Source of the DNA: an uncultured Caulobacteraceae bacterium
GTDB lineage: Bacteria > Pseudomonadota > Alphaproteobacteria > Caulobacterales > Caulobacteraceae
NCBI GenBank assembly: GCA_903872075.1
Contig: CAIQJF010000018.1
Span: forward strand, 42,630-106,629
Length of the DNA stretch: 64,000 nucleotides
Reading direction: 5' to 3'
The notes beneath the pieces are model-generated. The model was given only the letters and a program-made list of their open reading frames with translations, did no database searches and had not been told where the DNA came from. Shown one piece after another: positions 53,645 through 63,087 of this stretch (within the stretch, counting starts at the first letter, position 1; each line of letters begins with the position of its first letter). A program made the translations under genes and the position numbers.

Positions 53645-54356
53645 AACGTCTGACCTTGGTCGGCGGACCGGGGTCCGCGTCTCCCGCCAGCGCCACGATC
53701 ATCGGCGCGATCTCGGACGGGTTGGTCAGGCTGTCGGGCTCCTCGCCCGGGAAGGCCTGCGATCTCAGCTTGGTGCGCACAGGGCCGGGATCGAGCAGAA
53801 CGGCGCGGATCGGCGTGGTGTCGACCTCGTCGGCCCACGATCGCACCAGCGCCTCCAGCGCGGCCTTGCTCGCCGCATAGGGGCCCCAGAAGGCCGTGGG
53901 CCGCGCGGCCTGGCCATCGGTGAGGAAGATGGCCCGGGCGGCGGGGGCGGTGCGCAGCAGCGGCTCCATCGAACGGATAAGGCGGTAGGCTGCGGTCAGA
54001 TTGACCGCCATGAGTGTGTCCCAGGCCTTGGGGGTCATGTGCGCCACCGGACGAAGCTCGGCGAGCACGCCGGCGGCGTGAACCAGGATGTCGAGCCGGC
54101 CGTGACGCTGGAAAATCGCCAGGCCCAGCTCATCGATGCCATCGGCCAGGCTCAGATCTAGCGGAACCAGTGTCACCGGCGCGCCGCCAATCGCCTTGGC
54201 CTCGTCGTCGAGATCCTCGAGGGCCCCTTGGGTGCGGCCCACGGCGATCACATGAGCCCCGGCGGCGCTGAGAGCGAGGGCCGCGGCGCGGCCGATGCCG
54301 CGCGTGGCGCCGGTGACCAGGGCCACGCGGCCGGCGAGGGGAGGGGTGTCGGTCAT
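53595..54356 (-). CDS. SDR-family oxidoreductase
   Basis: A 253-aa short-chain dehydrogenase. It has the cofactor motif TGATRGIG (residues ~16-23), HAAG in place of NNAG, and the catalytic pair in [11 protein letters not shown], all in order. The C-terminal ~20 residues, rich in Pro, Ala and Ser, lie in the overlap with der and are probably not part of the fold. It is 16 bases after the SBF-like gene and is likely the last gene of the purF transcript. Substrate unknown. Confidence 0.88.
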   Translation of the reverse strand: MTDTPPLAGRVALVTGATRGIGRAAALALSAAGAHVIAVGRTQGALEDLDDEAKAIGGAPVTLVPLDLSLADGIDELGLAIFQRHGRLDILVHAAGVLAELRPVAHMTPKAWDTLMAVNLTAAYRLIRSMEPLLRTAPAARAIFLTDGQAARPTAFWGPYAASKAALEALVRSWADEVDTTPIRAVLLDPGPVRTKLRSQAFPGEEPDSLTNPSEIAPMIVALAGDADPGPPTKVRRFSPGASAAPAADSGTA

Positions 54357-54372
54357 GATCCGGGTCTCGATC

Positions 54373-55356
54373 TCACGTCTCGGTCTGAACCCGCGCCGCC
54401 CATCTCGCGGCGATGACGGCGCAGGCCATGAGCTGAAGCTGATGGAAGATCATCAGCGGCAACACAAGCAGTCCGACCATCGGGGCCGGAAACAGAATGC
54501 CCGCCATGGGCACGCCCGAAGCGAGACTCTTTTTCGATCCGCAAAATACGATGGCGATCTCGTCCGGCGTGGCGAAGCCCAGGCTTCGCGCCGCCAGGGC
54601 CGTGGCGGCCAGAACGACGGCGAGCAGCGCGATGCAGACAATCGTCAGGGTCAGCAGCTGTGGGCCCGACACCTTCTGCCATAGTCCGCCGACCACGGCC
54701 GCGCTGAACGCGCCGTAGACCACCAGCAGAATCGAGCCCCGGTCGGTCAGGCTGACCAGCTTACCGTGCCGGGCTATCCCGTCGCGCAGCCAGGGCCGGC
54801 TGATCTGGCCGGCGGCGAAGGGCAGGAACAGCTGAAGGGCGACGGCCTCAACGGCGCCGAGGGCGTCGCCATGGCCGCGGATACCGAGTGTCGCGGCAAC
54901 CAGCAGCGGTGTGACCACGATCCCCAGCAGGTTGGAGGCCGAGGCGGCGCAGACCGCCGCGGCGACATTGCCGCGGGCCACCGCGGTGAAGGCGATGGAC
55001 GATTGCACCGTGGAGGGCAGGCAGCACAGGAACACCACGCCGGTGGTCAGCGAAGCTGGCAGAATCGCCGGCGGCAACGCGCGCAGGGCCAGTCCCAGCA
55101 CGGGAAACAGGGCGAAGGTCGCCGCCAGGACCAGGAGATGCAGGCGCCAGTGAGTGAGTCCGCCGATCACCGCTTCGCGCGAGAGCCGAGCGCCGTGCAG
55201 AAAGAACAGCAGGGCGATGGCCGCCTTTGTGAGCCAGGCGAAGCCTTCGGCCGCGACGCCGCGCACCGGCAGGACGGTGGCCAGGACCACCATCAGCAGG
55301 ATGGCGACGATGTAGGGATCCGGCTTGAGGCGGCGCAGCCGGACCGGCAGGATCAC
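54373..55356 (-). CDS. SBF-like (bile acid:sodium symporter family) transporter
   Basis: A 327-aa protein with about nine or ten membrane helices, of the SBF-like (YfeH/P7) type. It starts VILPVRLRRLKPDPYIVAIL and has FFLHGARLSREAV and VVFLCCLPSTVQSSIAFT, with the discontinuous helix region that would bind sodium, plus CGSKKSLASGVPMAG near the C-terminus. The transported compound is unknown. The GTG start overlaps the purF stop (GTGA at 55353-55356), so it is coupled to purF. Confidence 0.87.
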   Translation of the reverse strand: MILPVRLRRLKPDPYIVAILLMVVLATVLPVRGVAAEGFAWLTKAAIALLFFLHGARLSREAVIGGLTHWRLHLLVLAATFALFPVLGLALRALPPAILPASLTTGVVFLCCLPSTVQSSIAFTAVARGNVAAAVCAASASNLLGIVVTPLLVAATLGIRGHGDALGAVEAVALQLFLPFAAGQISRPWLRDGIARHGKLVSLTDRGSILLVVYGAFSAAVVGGLWQKVSGPQLLTLTIVCIALLAVVLAATALAARSLGFATPDEIAIVFCGSKKSLASGVPMAGILFPAPMVGLLVLPLMIFHQLQLMACAVIAARWAARVQTET

Positions 55357-56843
55357 GCGTCGACCAGGAAGGACAACTGACGGTCGGCGGTCTCGCCCTG
55401 ATCCTCCGCCATTTCGCGGTCCAGAAGGCGCGTGGGGTATTGGCCCGTGAAATAGTGATCGGTGAACTGGGGGCAGAGCGGATCGCGCGGCCCGGCGCCC
55501 ATGGCCCAATAGAGTCCGTCCACGGTGAGGAAGCCAAGGCTGTCCACCTCGAGCAGGCGGGCCATTTCCTCAAGCGTGCGCGTGGCGGCCAGAAGGTCGT
55601 GCCGGTCGGGCATGTCGATGCCGTAATAGTCCGGCCATTTGATCTGGGGCGAGGCCGACCGCAGATGCACCTCCGCGGCGCCCGCTTCACGCACCATGCG
55701 CACCACGCGCACGGAATTGGTGCCACGGACGATGGAGTCGTCGATCAGCATCACACGCTTGCCGGCCAGCACCGCCTTGTTGGGGCTGAGCTTCATGCGC
55801 ACCCCCAACTCCCGCGCGCCCTGCGAGGGCTGGATGAAGGTCCGGCCGACATAGTGATTGCGGATGATGCCCATCTCGAACGGCACGCCGCTCTCCTGAG
55901 CGTAGCCGAGGGCCGCGGGCACGCCGGAGTCCGGCACCGGCACCACAACGTCCACAGGGACGTGGCTTTCCTGCGCCAGGCGGCGGCCCAGGCGTTTGCG
56001 CACCTCATAGACCGAACGGCCGTTCACCACGCTGTCGGGCATGGCGAAGTAGACATATTCGAACACGCAGGGCCGGGCTTTCTCGGCCGGAAAGGGGCGG
56101 ATGGATTCGATGCCCTCATCTGAAATCACCACCATCTCGCCATGCGCCACGTCGCGTACGAACTGCGCGCCGATCATGTCCAGGGCGCGCGTCTCGGAGG
56201 CGAAGACGCCACGTCCGTTGAGCTCGCCCAGGACAAGAGGGCGGATTCCCAGAGGGTCGCGCACCCCAATCAGCTTCTTGTTGGTCAGGGCCACCAGCGC
56301 ATAGCCGCCTTCGACCTGAGAGAGAGCGTCGATGAAGCGGTGGACAACCTTGCCCTTCCGCGAGCGGGCGATGAGGTGAAGAATCACCTCGGAGTCGGAA
56401 GTGGACTGGAAGATCGCGCCTTCCGAGACCAGACGGTCGCGCAGAAACAGGAAATTGGTCAGGTTGCCGTTGTGGGCGATGGCGATGCCGCCGGCCTCAA
56501 GGTCGGCGAACATGGGTTGGCCGTTGCGAAGGAAGCTTCCGCCGGCGGTGGAATAGCGGGTGTGGCCGATCGCCGAGGAGCCCGGCAGACGCTGAACCAG
56601 ATCGGCCCCGGAGAAGGCGTCGGCGACATGGCCCATATGCCGCTCGGTGTGAAAGCCCTGGCCGTCGAAGGCGGCGATGCCACAGGCCTCCTGTCCCCGG
56701 TGCTGCAGGGCGTGCAGGCCGAGGGCCACGAGGCGGGACGCTTCGGGGATGTCGAACACCCCGAACACGCCACACTCCAGGCGGGGGCTGTCATCCAGAG
56801 GATCCCGCGGGGTCGCGCCCGGGGGCTGATGGGCAGGGGTCAT
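55353..56843 (-). CDS. purF: Amidophosphoribosyltransferase (PurF)
   Basis: First committed enzyme of purine synthesis: PRPP plus glutamine gives phosphoribosylamine. The N-terminal glutaminase domain uses C24 in ECGVFG, which would become the N-terminus after removal of a 23-residue propeptide; GHTRYSTAG and AHNGNLTN follow. The PRPP-binding signature is VMLIDDSIVRGTNS. Length (496 aa) fits. The start overlaps the cvpA stop (ATGA at 56840-56843), and the downstream SBF-like gene is coupled too. Confidence 0.96.
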   Translation of the reverse strand: MTPAHQPPGATPRDPLDDSPRLECGVFGVFDIPEASRLVALGLHALQHRGQEACGIAAFDGQGFHTERHMGHVADAFSGADLVQRLPGSSAIGHTRYSTAGGSFLRNGQPMFADLEAGGIAIAHNGNLTNFLFLRDRLVSEGAIFQSTSDSEVILHLIARSRKGKVVHRFIDALSQVEGGYALVALTNKKLIGVRDPLGIRPLVLGELNGRGVFASETRALDMIGAQFVRDVAHGEMVVISDEGIESIRPFPAEKARPCVFEYVYFAMPDSVVNGRSVYEVRKRLGRRLAQESHVPVDVVVPVPDSGVPAALGYAQESGVPFEMGIIRNHYVGRTFIQPSQGARELGVRMKLSPNKAVLAGKRVMLIDDSIVRGTNSVRVVRMVREAGAAEVHLRSASPQIKWPDYYGIDMPDRHDLLAATRTLEEMARLLEVDSLGFLTVDGLYWAMGAGPRDPLCPQFTDHYFTGQYPTRLLDREMAEDQGETADRQLSFLVDA

Positions 56844-57439
56844 CGCGATTCCTCCTCGAGATGGTCCGGCGCCCGATGCCGGTGGGACAGGGACTTTGAC
56901 AGCGCGTTCGCCGGACCGCTCAGAGAGTCGCCCGCCAGTTCGGGCGCCACGCCGCGGGTCATTGCCAAGCCTGCTGGGGCGACAGTGCGCAGAACGCCAC
57001 CAGCGGCCGAGGCCAACGGATAGAGTTTCGCATCGGTGATCCAGTGCGGCATGCGCTCAACCGGCGTGGCCGCGTCCAGCAGCAGCGCGAAGGCGCCCAG
57101 AACCAGCAGGGCCCGCACCAGTCCCACGCCGAAGCCCAGCAGCCGATCAAGGCCCGAGAGGCTCGTCTGCTGGACGCCGCGCGTCAGGGCGCCGCCGGCC
57201 AGACGGACGAGCGAGTAGACCAGGATGAAGCTCAACAGCACCGCGGCGGTGTTGGCCAGCCAGGCGGTGTGGATGAATTTGGCCGCGAACGGGCCCGTGA
57301 CACGCGCGCCCACAACGGCCACAATCGTGGCCGCGATCAGGGCCAGCACCGTCGTAAGTTCACGTGTTGCGCCGCGAACGAAGCCGAACAGGCCTGAGAG
57401 GAGAAGCAGAATCCCGGCGGCGTAGTCGAAGATGGTCAC
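56840..57439 (-). CDS. cvpA: CvpA family membrane protein
   Basis: A 199-aa protein with four hydrophobic segments in the first ~130 residues (TIFDYAAGILLLLSGLFGFVR is the family start) and a polar tail ending in DHLEEESR. CvpA is linked to colicin V production and purine metabolism in E. coli, where its gene also precedes purF; its exact function is unclear. Coupled to purF by a 4-base overlap and 7 bases after radA. Confidence 0.9.
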   Translation of the reverse strand: MTIFDYAAGILLLLSGLFGFVRGATRELTTVLALIAATIVAVVGARVTGPFAAKFIHTAWLANTAAVLLSFILVYSLVRLAGGALTRGVQQTSLSGLDRLLGFGVGLVRALLVLGAFALLLDAATPVERMPHWITDAKLYPLASAAGGVLRTVAPAGLAMTRGVAPELAGDSLSGPANALSKSLSHRHRAPDHLEEESR

Positions 57440-57446
57440 GGGCGGC

Positions 57447-58814
57447 TCAGGCCCATGACTGTTCTCCGATGCGGGCGACCGCTTCGGCGAGACGCGACAC
57501 GCCGGTCACGGACACTGCCGCGCCGCCGTCCGCGCCGCCGGGTGCGAGGGCGCGCGAGAAGCCCAGCTTGGCTGATTCCTTCAGGCGGGCTTCCATTCTG
57601 CTCACCGGCCGGATGTCTCCCGAAAGGCTGATCTCGCCGAAAACGACGCAATCCTGAGGCAGGGCGGCGTCCAGCGCGGATGACGCCAAGGCTGCGGCGG
57701 CGGCCAGGTCGGCCGCGGGCTCGCTTATCCGCAGGCCCCCGGCGACGTTCAAATAAACGTCACGCGTGGCGAATCCAAGTCCGCACCGGGCTTCCAGCAC
57801 GGCCATGACCATGGCGAGGCGTCCGCTGTCCCAGCCGACGACCGCCCGGCGGGGCGTTCCGTAGACGGACGGCGCCACAAGCGCCTGAAATTCCACGAGC
57901 ACCGGGCGGGATCCCTCGATGCCCGCGAAGACTGCGGCCCCCGCCGCCCGTTCGCCGCCCTCGTTGAGGAAAAGCGCCGAGGGGTTGCGGACCTCGCCCA
58001 GACCGGCGTCGGTCATCTCGAAGACGCCGATCTCGTCGGTGGCGCCGAAGCGGTTCTTGGCGCCGCGCAGGATCCGGAACGGATAGCCACGCTCCCCCTC
58101 GAAGGCGAGGACGGCGTCGACAAGGTGCTCGACCACGCGGGGGCCGGCGATCTGGCCGTCCTTGGTCACGTGGCCGACCAGAATCACGGCCACGCCCTTC
58201 TTCTTCGCCAGGCGCACCAACTCGCCGGCGCAGGCGCGGACCTGGGTCACCGAACCGGGCCCGGCTTCGTGGGCGTCGCTCCACAAGGTCTGAATCGAAT
58301 CGATTACCACCAGATCGAAGCGCTCGCGCTTCAGGGCCTCGACGATGTCGCGCAGGGCCGTCTCGGCGGCCAGGCGGACCGGGGCGTCGCCCAGGCCCAG
58401 GCGTTGGGCGCGGGTGCGAATCTGTTCGACCGCTTCCTCGCCGGAGATATAGGCGCAGATCGCACCGCGCCGCGCCGCCTGGGCGCAGACCTGGAGAAGC
58501 AGGGTCGACTTGCCGACGCCGGGGTCTCCGGCCAACAGGATCGCCGAACCGGGAACGACGCCGCCGCCACAAACACGGTCGAACTCATCCAGGCCCGTGG
58601 CGATGCGCGGCGGACTGGGCGTGTGAGCCGATAGCCCTTCGAACGCGAGACCCCGGGTCCGCGCGCCGCGCGCCGGGGCCAGGGCGCCGGGCGGCCGGGC
58701 GGCCGATTCCTCGACCAGGGTGTTCCAGGCCCCACAGGCGGCGCACTGGCCGGCCCATTTGGCTGAAACCGCCCCGCAGGATTGGCAGGTGTAGAGGGCG
58801 CCGTCGCGGGCCAT
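57447..58814 (-). CDS. radA: DNA repair protein RadA
   Basis: A 455-aa RecA-related ATPase that promotes branch migration in recombination. It has the N-terminal C4 zinc finger (C10, C13, C24, C27), the Walker A loop GDPGVGKST, the RadA-specific KNRFG motif and a C-terminal Lon-protease-like domain (VYLNVAGGLRISEPAADLA, SLSGDIRPV). Length matches the usual 450-460 aa. It is followed after 7 bases by cvpA and preceded by dnaB with a 66-base gap. Confidence 0.95.
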   Translation of the reverse strand: MARDGALYTCQSCGAVSAKWAGQCAACGAWNTLVEESAARPPGALAPARGARTRGLAFEGLSAHTPSPPRIATGLDEFDRVCGGGVVPGSAILLAGDPGVGKSTLLLQVCAQAARRGAICAYISGEEAVEQIRTRAQRLGLGDAPVRLAAETALRDIVEALKRERFDLVVIDSIQTLWSDAHEAGPGSVTQVRACAGELVRLAKKKGVAVILVGHVTKDGQIAGPRVVEHLVDAVLAFEGERGYPFRILRGAKNRFGATDEIGVFEMTDAGLGEVRNPSALFLNEGGERAAGAAVFAGIEGSRPVLVEFQALVAPSVYGTPRRAVVGWDSGRLAMVMAVLEARCGLGFATRDVYLNVAGGLRISEPAADLAAAAALASSALDAALPQDCVVFGEISLSGDIRPVSRMEARLKESAKLGFSRALAPGGADGGAAVSVTGVSRLAEAVARIGEQSWA

Positions 58815-58880
58815 GGCTATCCGATTCGTTTAAAACGCCAGTGTAGCCGCGCAGGGCCCGGCGCGCCCGTCCCGCGGCGG

Positions 58881-60368
58881 TCAGTGCGGGTCGAAACGGC
58901 CTTCGCGGGCCAGATCGCTGAACTTGGTGATGTTCTCGTCGAAATGCATCTTCACGGTGCCGATTGGACCATGGCGCTGCTTGCCGATGATCACCTCGGC
59001 GATGTTCCGGATCTCGTCCAGGCGCATCTGCCAGTCGAGGTGTTCCTGCGTGCCTTCCTTCGGCGGCGTGCGGCCGACGTAATAGGCCTCACGGTAGATG
59101 AACATCACCACGTCGGCGTCCTGCTCGATGGAGCCGGATTCCCGCAGGTCGGAAAGTTGCGGGCGCTTGTCGTCGCGGTTTTCGACCTGACGCGAGAGCT
59201 GCGCCAGGGCGATGATCGGAATATTGAGTTCCTTGGCCAGGGACTTGAGTCCCATGGTGATCTGACTGACTTCCTGCACGCGGTTTTCGATGCGTCCGTC
59301 GCCGGCCGTGACCAGCTGGAGATAGTCGACCACGATCAGGTCCAGGCCGACCAGCCGCTTGAGGCGCCGGGAGCGCGCCGCCAGCTTGCCGATGGAAATG
59401 CCGCCGGTGTCGTCGATGTAGAGCGGCGCCTGGCCGATTTCCTCGGCGGCGTCCCGGATTTCCCCGAACTCGCTGGCGTTGATGTCGCCTTTGCGAATCT
59501 TGTCGGAGGGGATGCCGGTGACTTCCGCCAGCAGACGCAGGGCCAGCTGGTCGGCGGACATTTCCAGAGAGAAGAAAGCGGCGACGCCCCCCGACACGGT
59601 CTTGCGCCCGCCTTCGGGAAGGGGCTCCCAGGCGTAGCGCCGGGCGACGTTGAAGGCGATGTTGGCGGCCAGGGCGCTCTTGCCCATGGATGGGCGGGCC
59701 GCGAGGATGAGCAGGTCCGACGGATGAAGGCCGCCCAGCTTCTGGTCCAGGTCCCGAAGGCCCGTGGAAATGCCCGACAGCCCTCCCTCCCGGCCAAAGG
59801 CTTCGGCGGCCATGTTGACCGCGCCGGCCAGCGACTCGGTGAAGGGGACAAATCCGCTGGACACGCCGCCGGTCTCCGCCAGGGCGTACAGTTGCGCCTC
59901 GGCGGCCTCGATCTGCTCGCGGGCCGCCATGTCCGGATCGCCCGCCTGGGCGACGGCCGCGATCTCCCCGCCGATGCGGATGAGGTCGCGGCGCAGGGCG
60001 AGATCATAGATGACCCGGGCGTAGTCGGCCGCATTGGCCGCCGGCGGCGCGCGATCGACCAGATCGGCCAGATATCGCAGTCCGCCCAGGTCCTCGAAGG
60101 CGGGGTCGCGCTGGAACTGTTCGGCCAGCAGGATCGGTTCCGCCAGGTGGCCGCGGCGCACATGCGTCTGGACCGCCGCGAACAGGCGCCCGTGGAACGG
60201 TTCGAAGAAGTGGGACGGCTGGAGGGCGTCGCTCAGCCGCTCATAGGCGCTGTTGTCGTAGAGCAGGACACCGATGAGGGCCTGCTCCGCCTCGATATTA
60301 GCCGGAGCATGGCTGATCTCGGCCGGCGGGGCGCTTGGGCGCAGATCGAGCATAGGGACAAGGGCCAT
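58881..60368 (-). CDS. dnaB: Replicative DNA helicase DnaB
   Basis: A 495-aa hexameric helicase that unwinds DNA at the fork. The N-terminal primase-interacting domain starts NIEAEQALIGVLLYDNSAYE; the RecA-like C-terminal domain has Walker A ARPSMGKSALAANIA, the DYLQLV Walker B run and the final GTVKMHFDENITKFSDLA. No intein is present, and the length is normal. It is the first core gene of the dnaB-radA-cvpA-purF block. Confidence 0.96.
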   Translation of the reverse strand: MALVPMLDLRPSAPPAEISHAPANIEAEQALIGVLLYDNSAYERLSDALQPSHFFEPFHGRLFAAVQTHVRRGHLAEPILLAEQFQRDPAFEDLGGLRYLADLVDRAPPAANAADYARVIYDLALRRDLIRIGGEIAAVAQAGDPDMAAREQIEAAEAQLYALAETGGVSSGFVPFTESLAGAVNMAAEAFGREGGLSGISTGLRDLDQKLGGLHPSDLLILAARPSMGKSALAANIAFNVARRYAWEPLPEGGRKTVSGGVAAFFSLEMSADQLALRLLAEVTGIPSDKIRKGDINASEFGEIRDAAEEIGQAPLYIDDTGGISIGKLAARSRRLKRLVGLDLIVVDYLQLVTAGDGRIENRVQEVSQITMGLKSLAKELNIPIIALAQLSRQVENRDDKRPQLSDLRESGSIEQDADVVMFIYREAYYVGRTPPKEGTQEHLDWQMRLDEIRNIAEVIIGKQRHGPIGTVKMHFDENITKFSDLAREGRFDPH

Positions 60369-60469
60369 GGGCTTACCCTAGCCCAGATCGGGGCGCGGCG
60401 GGCGGGCGTCGGGCCGACTCTCACAGGAAAAACATCCGCCTGTGGATGACTTCCAGCTGGAACGATCCG

Positions 60470-61222
60470 TCAGAGCGAACGGGCGAGACTCACGGCGTCG
60501 AGGTCGCTGTCGAGCGCCCAGCCGCCAAGCCGCCGGGCCCAGGCGGCTTCGCCGCCGTGCGCCAGCCGGCCTTCATGCAGCCGACCGGTAAAATGACGCA
60601 GCGAATGTTCCTGACTGACGCCGATGGCCCCATGAACCGCGTGCGCGATCGCCGCCACGGTCAGCGCGGCTTCGCCGACCCGCAGCTTGGCGACGCCGGC
60701 GCGCAGCGGCGACATCGCCAAGGGCGCGCCGACGAACGCGAGCTGCACGGCCATGCGCGCCGCCATCACCTCTTCGGCCATCACAGCGATCTGGTGTTGG
60801 ATGGCCTGGAACTTGCCGATCTCGCGGCCGAACTGCTTGCGGGTGGCGGCGTAGTCGAGCGTCAACGCCTCGATCGCTTCCAGGGCTCCCGCCATCAGGC
60901 CCGCGGTGGCCGCCGCGGCCAGCGCACGCGCCACCGCCGGATCGACGCCGCCGTCGGCCAGGACGCTCTCGACGTCGACCACATCAACGGCCTCGGGGGC
61001 CGCCAGACGGGCGATCATGGTTTGAATCACGCAAGGCAGGGTCGGCCTGCGGCCCGCCTCAAGGGTCAGTGGGAACAGGCCTTCGAGATCGAGCGCCGCG
61101 CCGCCATCGTCTTCCGACCGAAGCAGATCGAGAAAGCCGGACTCGGCGAGTTGGGGCCAGGGGCTGTCCCCATCGAGCCCATCAAGCAGGCGGGTGAACT
61201 GTTCGAGAATGAGATCGCTCAT
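60470..61222 (-). CDS. Acyl-CoA dehydrogenase family protein, short partner subunit
   Basis: A 250-aa protein with the C-terminal four-helix part of acyl-CoA dehydrogenases: DYAATRKQFGREIGKFQAIQ and AIGVSQEHSLRHF. The N-terminal and middle FAD-binding domains are much reduced: normal enzymes have ~380 aa and a middle-domain T-E-P-x-x-G-S-D run that is absent. Pairs of one full and one short subunit form alpha2beta2 heteromers in sterol and other ring or side-chain degradation. The ATG at 61222 is 7 bases after the full-length partner's stop. Confidence 0.85.
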   Translation of the reverse strand: MSDLILEQFTRLLDGLDGDSPWPQLAESGFLDLLRSEDDGGAALDLEGLFPLTLEAGRRPTLPCVIQTMIARLAAPEAVDVVDVESVLADGGVDPAVARALAAAATAGLMAGALEAIEALTLDYAATRKQFGREIGKFQAIQHQIAVMAEEVMAARMAVQLAFVGAPLAMSPLRAGVAKLRVGEAALTVAAIAHAVHGAIGVSQEHSLRHFTGRLHEGRLAHGGEAAWARRLGGWALDSDLDAVSLARSL

Positions 61223-61229
61223 GACCGCC

Positions 61230-62381
61230 TCACCGCAGACCAAGGCCGCGGGCGATGATCCCGCGGATGACTTCGCGCGTGCCCCCGCGAAGAGAAAAGG
61301 ACGGTCCCATGCCTGTCACATAGGCCAGGGTCGCCAGCAGATCGCCAGGGATTGCCCCGTCTTCGAGCGAGGCGAGATGGTCGGTGACGAGCCCCGGAAT
61401 CGATTGTTCAAAACTTGTGCCCAGGTCCTTGACCACCGAGGCTTCCACGGCCGGACTCTTGCCTTCGGCCAGCAGGGCGGTGACCGACAGAGAGAGGTTA
61501 CGCAGCACAGCCAGCCGGCCGATGAGACGCCCGGCGAGTTCCGCCTCCTGGGCGGTGGGATTGCCGCGGGAGCGCACAAACCGGAGCCAGGCGTCGATCA
61601 GCGCCATGCTAGAGTAGATCCGTTCCGGACCGCTCCGTTCGAAGGCGAGTTCGGCGTTCACCTGTTCCCAGCCCTGACCTTCGGCGCCGACGAGAGCGTC
61701 CGGACCCAGGGCGACATTGTCGAAATGCACCTCGGAGAAGTGGGAATCGCCGGCCAGATCCCTGATCGGCCGGGCGGTGATGCCGGGCAGAGACAGATCG
61801 ATCAGAAGCTGGGACAGGCCCTTGTGACGGTCGTCCGGGCCTCCGCTGGTCCGCACCAGGGCGATCATGTAGTCGGCCTTGTGGCCGTAGGTGGTCCAAA
61901 GCTTCGACCCGTTCAACAGCCACCCATCGGCGGTGGGCTCAGCCCGGGTGCGCACACTGGCCAGATCGGACCCGGAATCCGGCTCGCTCATGCCGATGCA
62001 GAAGAACGCCTGACCGGCGCAGATCCGGGGCACATAGGCTTCACGCTGAGCCGGGGTTCCGAATCGCAGAAGCAGGGGACCGCTCTGGCGTTCGGCGATC
62101 CAGTGCGCGGCCACGGGTGCGCCGGCCGCAAGCAGTTCCTCGATCAGCACAAAGCGCGCGAAGTGGCTCCGGCCGCCGCCGCCGTAGGCAGGGGGGAGGG
62201 TGAGGCCGACCCAGCCCCGCGCCGCCAGGGCTCGGCTGAAGTCCGCGTCGAAGCCCATCCACGACCTTGCCCGTGTCGCGGACGGCACGCCGGCCAAACG
62301 CTCCGCAAGGAAAGCGCGCACCGGCTCGCGCAGCGCCTCGTCCTCGGGGGGTATCGACGCTAGTTTCAGTTGCTCAAGCAA
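61230..62381 (-). CDS. Acyl-CoA dehydrogenase, full-length subunit, TTG start
   Basis: A 383-aa FAD enzyme that introduces an alpha-beta double bond into acyl-CoA. The middle domain carries FCIGMSEPDSGSDLASVRT; the end GGTREVIRGIIARGLGL is the usual FAD/adenine contact. No ATG is well placed, but a TTG at 62381 follows AAGGAG with a 6-base gap and gives a normal length; the longer open frame upstream looks non-coding. It forms an operon with the short subunit and probably works as a heteromer. Confidence 0.9.
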   Translation of the reverse strand: MLEQLKLASIPPEDEALREPVRAFLAERLAGVPSATRARSWMGFDADFSRALAARGWVGLTLPPAYGGGGRSHFARFVLIEELLAAGAPVAAHWIAERQSGPLLLRFGTPAQREAYVPRICAGQAFFCIGMSEPDSGSDLASVRTRAEPTADGWLLNGSKLWTTYGHKADYMIALVRTSGGPDDRHKGLSQLLIDLSLPGITARPIRDLAGDSHFSEVHFDNVALGPDALVGAEGQGWEQVNAELAFERSGPERIYSSMALIDAWLRFVRSRGNPTAQEAELAGRLIGRLAVLRNLSLSVTALLAEGKSPAVEASVVKDLGTSFEQSIPGLVTDHLASLEDGAIPGDLLATLAYVTGMGPSFSLRGGTREVIRGIIARGLGLR

Positions 62382-62502
62382 GCCGGGCTCCTTCGCGCGC
62401 GCTGCGCGTCCGTCCTCTTCGCGCAGGGCCTTAGCAGAAGCGTCGCCGCGCGCGCGAGCCCCGATCCACCTTTCCCTGAGGTCTTGTTCTCTCGAGCCGG
62501 TC

Positions 62503-63087
62503 ATGTTGATCTTTGCCAAGGGCGTTGATCGACCGGGGGGTGTCTTGAGGCGACGGGCGCGACTCAACGAACCAATGCGGCCGCGGTCGGCTCAGTCCGA
62601 GCTGTCTGTCGCGGTGCAGCGTTCCTCCGGCCGTACGGACATGCGGCCCTCCGCCGCCGCCAGTCGGTCGATTGTCCAGGCGCTGCGCGATCGTTCCGGA
62701 GCGCCGTTACAGCGCGCGCCGGCACCGGAAGCGGACGATCTGATGTCGAAGCCGCCCCCGGCGGCCGCGGAACCCATCTATTCAGAAACGGACCCCGCCA
62801 CACCGTCGGCGGCGTCCGCGGAGCCTGCCAAGTCCCCGGCCATCGCCGCGCCCGCTTTGGCGACCGACCAGATGTCGCGTGAGGACGACGTGCAGACCAC
62901 CGCGGCGGCGGCCAGAGGGTTCGTCTCGCGGGTGTCCGAAGTCGCCCCGAGTCCGCCCGTTCCGGACATTGACGCCCTGCGCCCGGTGTTCACGCCCGCG
63001 GAGACCACCATCGATCCGGCGACCACGTTCAACGATCCCTCGTTCTGCCGTCTCTGCCGGAGCAACGGTTCGCCGGCGACCCGGTGA
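62503..63087 (+). CDS. Unknown Pro/Ala-rich protein, possibly the 5' part of a frameshifted gene
   Basis: An open frame of up to 194 aa from ATG 62503 (other ATGs at 62575 and 62641). The part from ~62640 on shows strong G/C at third positions and long Pro/Ala/Thr-rich stretches with no recognisable fold. The last ~12 residues (CRLCRSNGSPATR) differ in style from the rest. The next gene's frame is open before its GTG and reads LPSLPEQRFAGDP there, so the two may have been one protein. I do not recognise a family and give no function. Confidence 0.5.
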   Translation: MLIFAKGVDRPGGVLRRRARLNEPMRPRSAQSELSVAVQRSSGRTDMRPSAAASRSIVQALRDRSGAPLQRAPAPEADDLMSKPPPAAAEPIYSETDPATPSAASAEPAKSPAIAAPALATDQMSREDDVQTTAAAARGFVSRVSEVAPSPPVPDIDALRPVFTPAETTIDPATTFNDPSFCRLCRSNGSPATR

